Virus record (IMG/VR): IMGVR_UViG_3300000117_000195
Location: 1-26,676 of that record
Source of the DNA: a virus
DNA length: 26,676 nucleotides
Strand: one strand, 5' to 3'
Below are positions 22,942-26,676 of the stretch, piece after piece. The notes beneath the pieces are model-generated. The model was given only the letters and a program-made list of their open reading frames with translations, did no database searches and was not told the DNA's origin. Each line of letters begins with the position of its first letter. Position 1 is the stretch's first letter. The position numbers and the translations under genes were made by a program.

Positions 22942-24684
22942 ATGGCTCAGACAATTCAAATTAAAAGACGTCACGCAAGTGCAGGAACACCTAGCACTAT
23001 GGCGGTGGGTGAGTTAGCCTATAATGCTCACTCAACAGAAAATAAACTTTATATTGGACGACCTGGTGCCGGAGATAATGCAGCCAGTATTGATGTAATT
23101 GGGGGTAAATATTTTACAGACTTAATGGCCCATACTCCGGGTACTCTAAATGAAAGTGTAATAAGCGCAATTCTCGCAGATTCTTCAGGAAAGGTAAATA
23201 AGCTTAAAACTGCTAATCTTGTTATAGACGGAAATGCTATTACTGCAGCATCTGGCAATATAAAGCTTGATACAGGAAGCGGAAATCTTGATATTGATAC
23301 CGGTACTGTAGATCTATCTAGTCAAGCCACAGAGTTTAAGATTGTAGATAATTCTGCAACAGGGCTAACAATTAGTGAAGGCACTAACAATTATATTACT
23401 CTTGTTACTACTAATTCTGCTGAAGAAATTAAATTAAATAAACAGCTGCATTTAGGGGCTAATGGGTCAGCTGGATACACTTTCCCTACTGCTGATGCTA
23501 GCACTAGCGGACATGCTTTGGTTTCTGATGCGTCTGGGGCCCTTACTTTTCAAGCAGTATCTACTGTTTTAAAGGTTTCTGACGATGCAGCAGCAGAGCA
23601 AGATTTAGCACAGCTTAATGGTGAGCTGAAAATTTTGGGTACAAACCCAATCAATACAGCAGTCGCCACAAGCGGTAATGATGTAGTTCTCACTATCAGT
23701 GCCACTCCAGCTACGCAGGGAGCAAATGCTGGAGCAGCTTCTTTAGGTACTGCGTCTTTTAATAGCAGTGATTTTAATGTTTCAGGTGGATTTGTAAGCT
23801 TAGCAACATCTGTTACGAATTTCACTGCAGGAAATATTAATGTAACAGGAAATGAAATATCCTCTACTGATACTAATGGAGATATTTCTTTAAATCCAAA
23901 CGGTACCGGTGTTGTAGATGTAAACTCCAGCCGAATTACTAATGTTGTAGACCCTACTCAGGCGCAAGATGCAGCTACTAAAGCATACGTAGATGCTGTA
24001 AAGCAAGCACTAGATATAAAAGATTCGGTTCGCGTTGCCACTCAAGCTAACTTTGCATCCTCCTATAATAATTCTGCAGGAACTCTTACTGCGACAGCCA
24101 CGGGTGCACTTACTATTGATAGCGTTGCTCTATCACAAGGGGATAGAGTACTTGTCCAGAATCAAACAAGTCAAGTTGAAAACGGCATCTATGAAGTTAC
24201 AACTGTTGGTGCTACTGATCCAGCTGCAAGTGCTGTGCTTACTAGATCTTCTGATGCAAATGTAAATGCGGAAGTAACTGGCGGATTGTTTGTTTTTGTA
24301 GAGGAAGGTTCCGATGGGGACAATGGTTTCGTTCTTACTAATGTAACAGGAGAAGCTACTCTTGGTACAACTAATCTAGTATTTACTCAATTTTCGGGCG
24401 CTGGTCAAATTGTTGCTGGTGATGCACTTTCAAAAAGCGGTAACACGTTAAATGTAAACACCGATGATACTACATTAGAGGTATCGGCTGATGCTTTACG
24501 AATTAAGGGAATTTCAACAACAGCAGTTGGTGATTTACTTATTGGAGCAGCTTCTGATGGAGGATATACTCGACTTGTAAAACCTTCAGGAAATGCAAGC
24601 ACAACAAATCACGATTATATTTTAGCTATGAACGGCAGTGGAGTAGCTCAATGGTCTAATACTTTGGACGGCGGCACATACTAA
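22942..24684 (+). CDS. tail fibre protein
   Basis: A 580-residue fibre. Residues 1-55 (TIQIKRRHASAGTPS, LAVGEL-type AVGELAYN, NKLYIGR) are the N-terminal fibre module also seen in the short gene downstream. Residues about 60-335 are a serine/threonine/asparagine-rich beta region, likely a fibrous shaft. Residues about 343-500 are a widespread fibre domain: DAATKAYVD (343-351), GDRVLVQNQT, ENGIYEV (near 414), GLFVFVEEG (near 450) and FTQFSGAGQIVAGD. The C-terminus (DYILAMNGSGVAQWSNTLDG) is also a known fibre ending. It would be a trimeric side or tip fibre binding the host surface. CGGAG lies upstream of the ATG. Confidence 0.8.
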   Translation: MAQTIQIKRRHASAGTPSTMAVGELAYNAHSTENKLYIGRPGAGDNAASIDVIGGKYFTDLMAHTPGTLNESVISAILADSSGKVNKLKTANLVIDGNAITAASGNIKLDTGSGNLDIDTGTVDLSSQATEFKIVDNSATGLTISEGTNNYITLVTTNSAEEIKLNKQLHLGANGSAGYTFPTADASTSGHALVSDASGALTFQAVSTVLKVSDDAAAEQDLAQLNGELKILGTNPINTAVATSGNDVVLTISATPATQGANAGAASLGTASFNSSDFNVSGGFVSLATSVTNFTAGNINVTGNEISSTDTNGDISLNPNGTGVVDVNSSRITNVVDPTQAQDAATKAYVDAVKQALDIKDSVRVATQANFASSYNNSAGTLTATATGALTIDSVALSQGDRVLVQNQTSQVENGIYEVTTVGATDPAASAVLTRSSDANVNAEVTGGLFVFVEEGSDGDNGFVLTNVTGEATLGTTNLVFTQFSGAGQIVAGDALSKSGNTLNVNTDDTTLEVSADALRIKGISTTAVGDLLIGAASDGGYTRLVKPSGNASTTNHDYILAMNGSGVAQWSNTLDGGTY

Positions 24685-24698
24685 TATCTTTTTCTCCC

Positions 24699-24710
24699 GC
24701 GTATATACGC
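24699..24710. repeat. 12-base perfect palindrome between fibre genes
   Basis: GCGTATATACGC lies in the 44-base gap between the 580-residue fibre gene and the next gene, just before its ribosome binding site (AGGAGAG). It has no U-tract directly after it, so it is not a typical terminator. It may form a weak mRNA hairpin or be a protein-binding site. Confidence 0.4.
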
Positions 24711-24728
24711 AGCATTTAGGAGAGCCAC

Positions 24729-25037
24729 ATGGCACAAACTATCAAACTAAAGCGTTCTGCTACGGCAGGAAACGTCCCTTCTACCTCAGATTTAGCTCTG
24801 GGTGAACTCGCTATGAATACCACCGATGGTGCTATATACATGAAGAAAAATGTATCTGGTACTGAGTCTATTGAACACATTAATAGAGGAAAAGTATTTT
24901 TAATTCAAAGCGAGAATCCGCCCTCAAATCCTCAAATAGGAGATATGTGGAGATCTATTCGTGATGACAACACGGCTCTTGGAACGTTTATCTACTATGA
25001 AAATAGTAATGGTAGTGCACAGTGGGTGGAGATTTAA
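24729..25037 (+). CDS. short fibre-module protein
   Basis: A 102-residue protein made of two fibre modules without a shaft. Residues 1-55 (TIKLKRSATAGNVPS, LALGELAMNTTDGAIYM) match the N-terminus of the 580-residue fibre. Residues 56-102 (NPQIGDMWRSIRDDN, FIYYENSNGSAQWVEI) match the W...Y...W-V module at the end of the 140-residue protein. AGGAGAG precedes the ATG. The stop codon is immediately followed by the ATG of the next fibre. It may be an adaptor linking a fibre to the tail; this is inferred. Confidence 0.68.
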   Translation: MAQTIKLKRSATAGNVPSTSDLALGELAMNTTDGAIYMKKNVSGTESIEHINRGKVFLIQSENPPSNPQIGDMWRSIRDDNTALGTFIYYENSNGSAQWVEI

Positions 25038-26676
25038 ATGTCACAAATAGATTTTCCAAGCAATCCAAGTAATGGAGATACGTTAACTGCAGGAAATATT
25101 ACCTGGACGTTCAATTCAACTGTTGGTGTCTGGCAGAATAACGTTATAGGTTTGTCAGGTGCATCCATCAGTATCGCCGCCGACACCGGCACCACAGATA
25201 GTGTTACTTTAGGGGTAGACACTCTCACAATAGCCGGCAGTACCGGTCTAACAAGCACGGTTTCTAATAATCAAGTATCCTTAGCACTTGACAATACTGC
25301 AGTTTCAGCAGGGACTTACGGCACTTCTAGCTCTATTCCTCAATTTACCGTCGATTCCCAAGGACGAATAACATCTGCTACTACAGTAAGCAGTGTTCCT
25401 ACGGCAGAAATGGGAGTAGAGAGTGTTATTCTAAGTGCTTCTAATATTACAAATGGTACCGCTTATGGTATTAAGAGTTTAGGTAACACTGATTTTGCTT
25501 CTCTTGGTGCTCAAAGCGTAAATATATCTGCTACTTCCAATCCTCAATTAGTAGAGACTCGTGAATATATTATCACAAGTCTGGGAACTGCTGCGGCTGT
25601 AACTACTACTTCTAACAATAAAGTATATAAAATTGTATCCGTAGGAGAAACTGATTTTACAGCAATCGGAGCAAGCGCAAATACAGTTGGTGTTGGTTTT
25701 ACAGCAACAGGGGCAGGTAGTGGAGACGGTACTGTTGTAGAGATTACTAACTGGATTATTCTTGGAGCGGGCAGTGAGAGTACTCCTCCTTCTGTAGGAG
25801 ATAGATTCAGGGCCAGAGGCACAGGAAATGCTAGCTATGGCACGGGTACAGTATTAGAAACACTTTTCACGGCAAACGGTACAGGCTCTGGAACAGGTAC
25901 AGTAGCCCTCGATACTACGCACTTTATTACTTTTGTTGACAGCACAACTGGTACCTCCAAAATACTTTCAGAGGCAGGACTGCAGTATAATCCAGGTAAA
26001 GGTACTATATTTGCTAGCAATCTCGATGGACAGTTTACAGGTAGATTCGAAGGGACATTTAAGGGATCCTTTGATTCTACAACTACTATTGGTCAATCAG
26101 ATGCAGCCCTTACTGTAACAGTTACACAACATGATGACGGAGATACTCCGAGTGGTGATAATTTATTTCTTGTAGGCATTGAAAGCGCAGTGAGTGGAGT
26201 AGGTCAAACTCTAAAGGCAGACTCCAGAATTTACTATAGCGAAGATAATGATAAGCTGGTAGTAAATGCTATTTCAACTTCTGGAAATGTTGATGTTGGC
26301 GGCAATCTTACTGTTACAGGCACGACAACTTTTAATGGTGGTACAATCACCATGGGAGATGCAGACACTGATAATGTTGTATTTGGTGCTGATGTAAATT
26401 CGAGTATTATTCCAAATACTGACGATGCGTACGATCTTGGTAGCTCTACTCAAGAGTGGAGAAACTTATTCATTGATGGTACTGCAAATATTGATAGCCT
26501 TGTAGCAGATACGGCAGACATTAATGGTGGTACTATTGATGGTGCTACTATTGATGGTGCTACTATTGATGGCGCAACTATTGCAACTTCAGATATTACT
26601 GTAGGAGCTGGTAAAACTTTAGACGTTTCATCAGGCATTTTAACACTTGCTGATAATCAAATTAGTGGTGATAAGG
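25038..26676 (+). CDS. large tail fibre protein, 3' end outside window
   Basis: An ATG immediately after the preceding stop opens a frame with no stop to the window edge (546 codons seen). It begins with IDFPSNPSNGDTLTAGNITW and a W-Q-N segment, the usual start of phage fibres with a FPssP-x-G-T module. Residues about 140-295 contain degenerate copies of a unit like YKIVSVGETDFTAIGA followed by GVGFTATGAGSGDGTV. Further on are GQFTGRFEGTFKGSFD, the shaft motif NVDVGGNLTVTGTTTFNGG, and DAYDLGSSTQEWRNLFIDGT, a unit frequent in marine phage fibres. Tandem GATID pentapeptides lie at the right end. Host recognition is inferred; the receptor-binding tip is not in the window. Confidence 0.82.
   Translation, partial: MSQIDFPSNPSNGDTLTAGNITWTFNSTVGVWQNNVIGLSGASISIAADTGTTDSVTLGVDTLTIAGSTGLTSTVSNNQVSLALDNTAVSAGTYGTSSSIPQFTVDSQGRITSATTVSSVPTAEMGVESVILSASNITNGTAYGIKSLGNTDFASLGAQSVNISATSNPQLVETREYIITSLGTAAAVTTTSNNKVYKIVSVGETDFTAIGASANTVGVGFTATGAGSGDGTVVEITNWIILGAGSESTPPSVGDRFRARGTGNASYGTGTVLETLFTANGTGSGTGTVALDTTHFITFVDSTTGTSKILSEAGLQYNPGKGTIFASNLDGQFTGRFEGTFKGSFDSTTTIGQSDAALTVTVTQHDDGDTPSGDNLFLVGIESAVSGVGQTLKADSRIYYSEDNDKLVVNAISTSGNVDVGGNLTVTGTTTFNGGTITMGDADTDNVVFGADVNSSIIPNTDDAYDLGSSTQEWRNLFIDGTANIDSLVADTADINGGTIDGATIDGATIDGATIATSDITVGAGKTLDVSSGILTLADNQISGDK
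26526..26585 (+). repeat. 15-base tandem repeats coding GATID pentapeptides
   Basis: Four consecutive 15-base units code GGTID, GATID, GATID and GATIA in the last fibre gene. The central units (GGTGCTACTATTGAT) are identical in DNA, so the expansion is recent or prone to slip, and copy number may vary between strains. Confidence 0.88.

Noticed and set aside
25034-26638. Several 60-92 residue frames on both strands within the last fibre region
   Set aside because: All are shadows of the long open frame from 25038 to the window edge, which has matching fibre modules.

Overview
The window is an almost unbroken late (structural) module of a tailed double-stranded DNA phage. The order is terminase, HNH nuclease, HK97-type portal, prohead protease fused to capsid protein, connector and neck proteins, tail terminator, tail tube, a split tail-assembly chaperone, a 1315-residue tape measure, distal tail proteins and fibres. 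The long tape measure, the lambda/HK97-like order and the absence of any sheath gene indicate a long non-contractile (siphovirus) tail. The AT-rich sequence, a 2OG-Fe(II) oxygenase gene and fibre modules of a type common in marine phages suggest, but do not prove, a marine Gram-negative host. No integrase, repressor, tRNA, CRISPR array or insertion sequence was seen. The frame at the left edge is open, and the last fibre gene runs off the right edge.

Layout. Bases 1-5262 hold packaging and head genes: terL, an HNH gene with its own consensus promoter, the portal, a small unknown gene and the protease-capsid fusion. A strong ribosome binding site inside the fusion can start the capsid part separately. 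A UUCG-loop terminator follows. Bases 5324-7781 hold the connector, a large neck protein and the tail terminator. Bases 7843-10162 hold the major tail tube gene, a second terminator, a promoter, and a diverged second tail-tube-like gene. Bases 10177-14903 hold the chaperone pair G and T, with T in the -2/+1 frame of G, and the tape measure. Bases 14903-21384 hold a small distal tail protein and a 1918-residue gpJ-like central tail protein with a collagen-like stretch and a repeat-rich C-terminus. Bases 21387-22153 are an inserted minus-strand oxygenase gene and a divergent promoter region. Bases 22154-26676 hold a cluster of small adaptor-like and fibre proteins.

Expression. Nearly all genes point rightward and are packed tightly; five junctions are UAAUG overlaps. 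Four promoter-like sites match the bacterial housekeeping consensus with exactly 17-base spacers, so host RNA polymerase probably reads this module without a phage-specific late promoter. The two genes needed in the most copies, capsid and tail tube, share three traits: each is followed by a terminator, each is enriched in CGT arginine codons while most neighbours use AGA/AGG, and each sits behind a good ribosome binding site.
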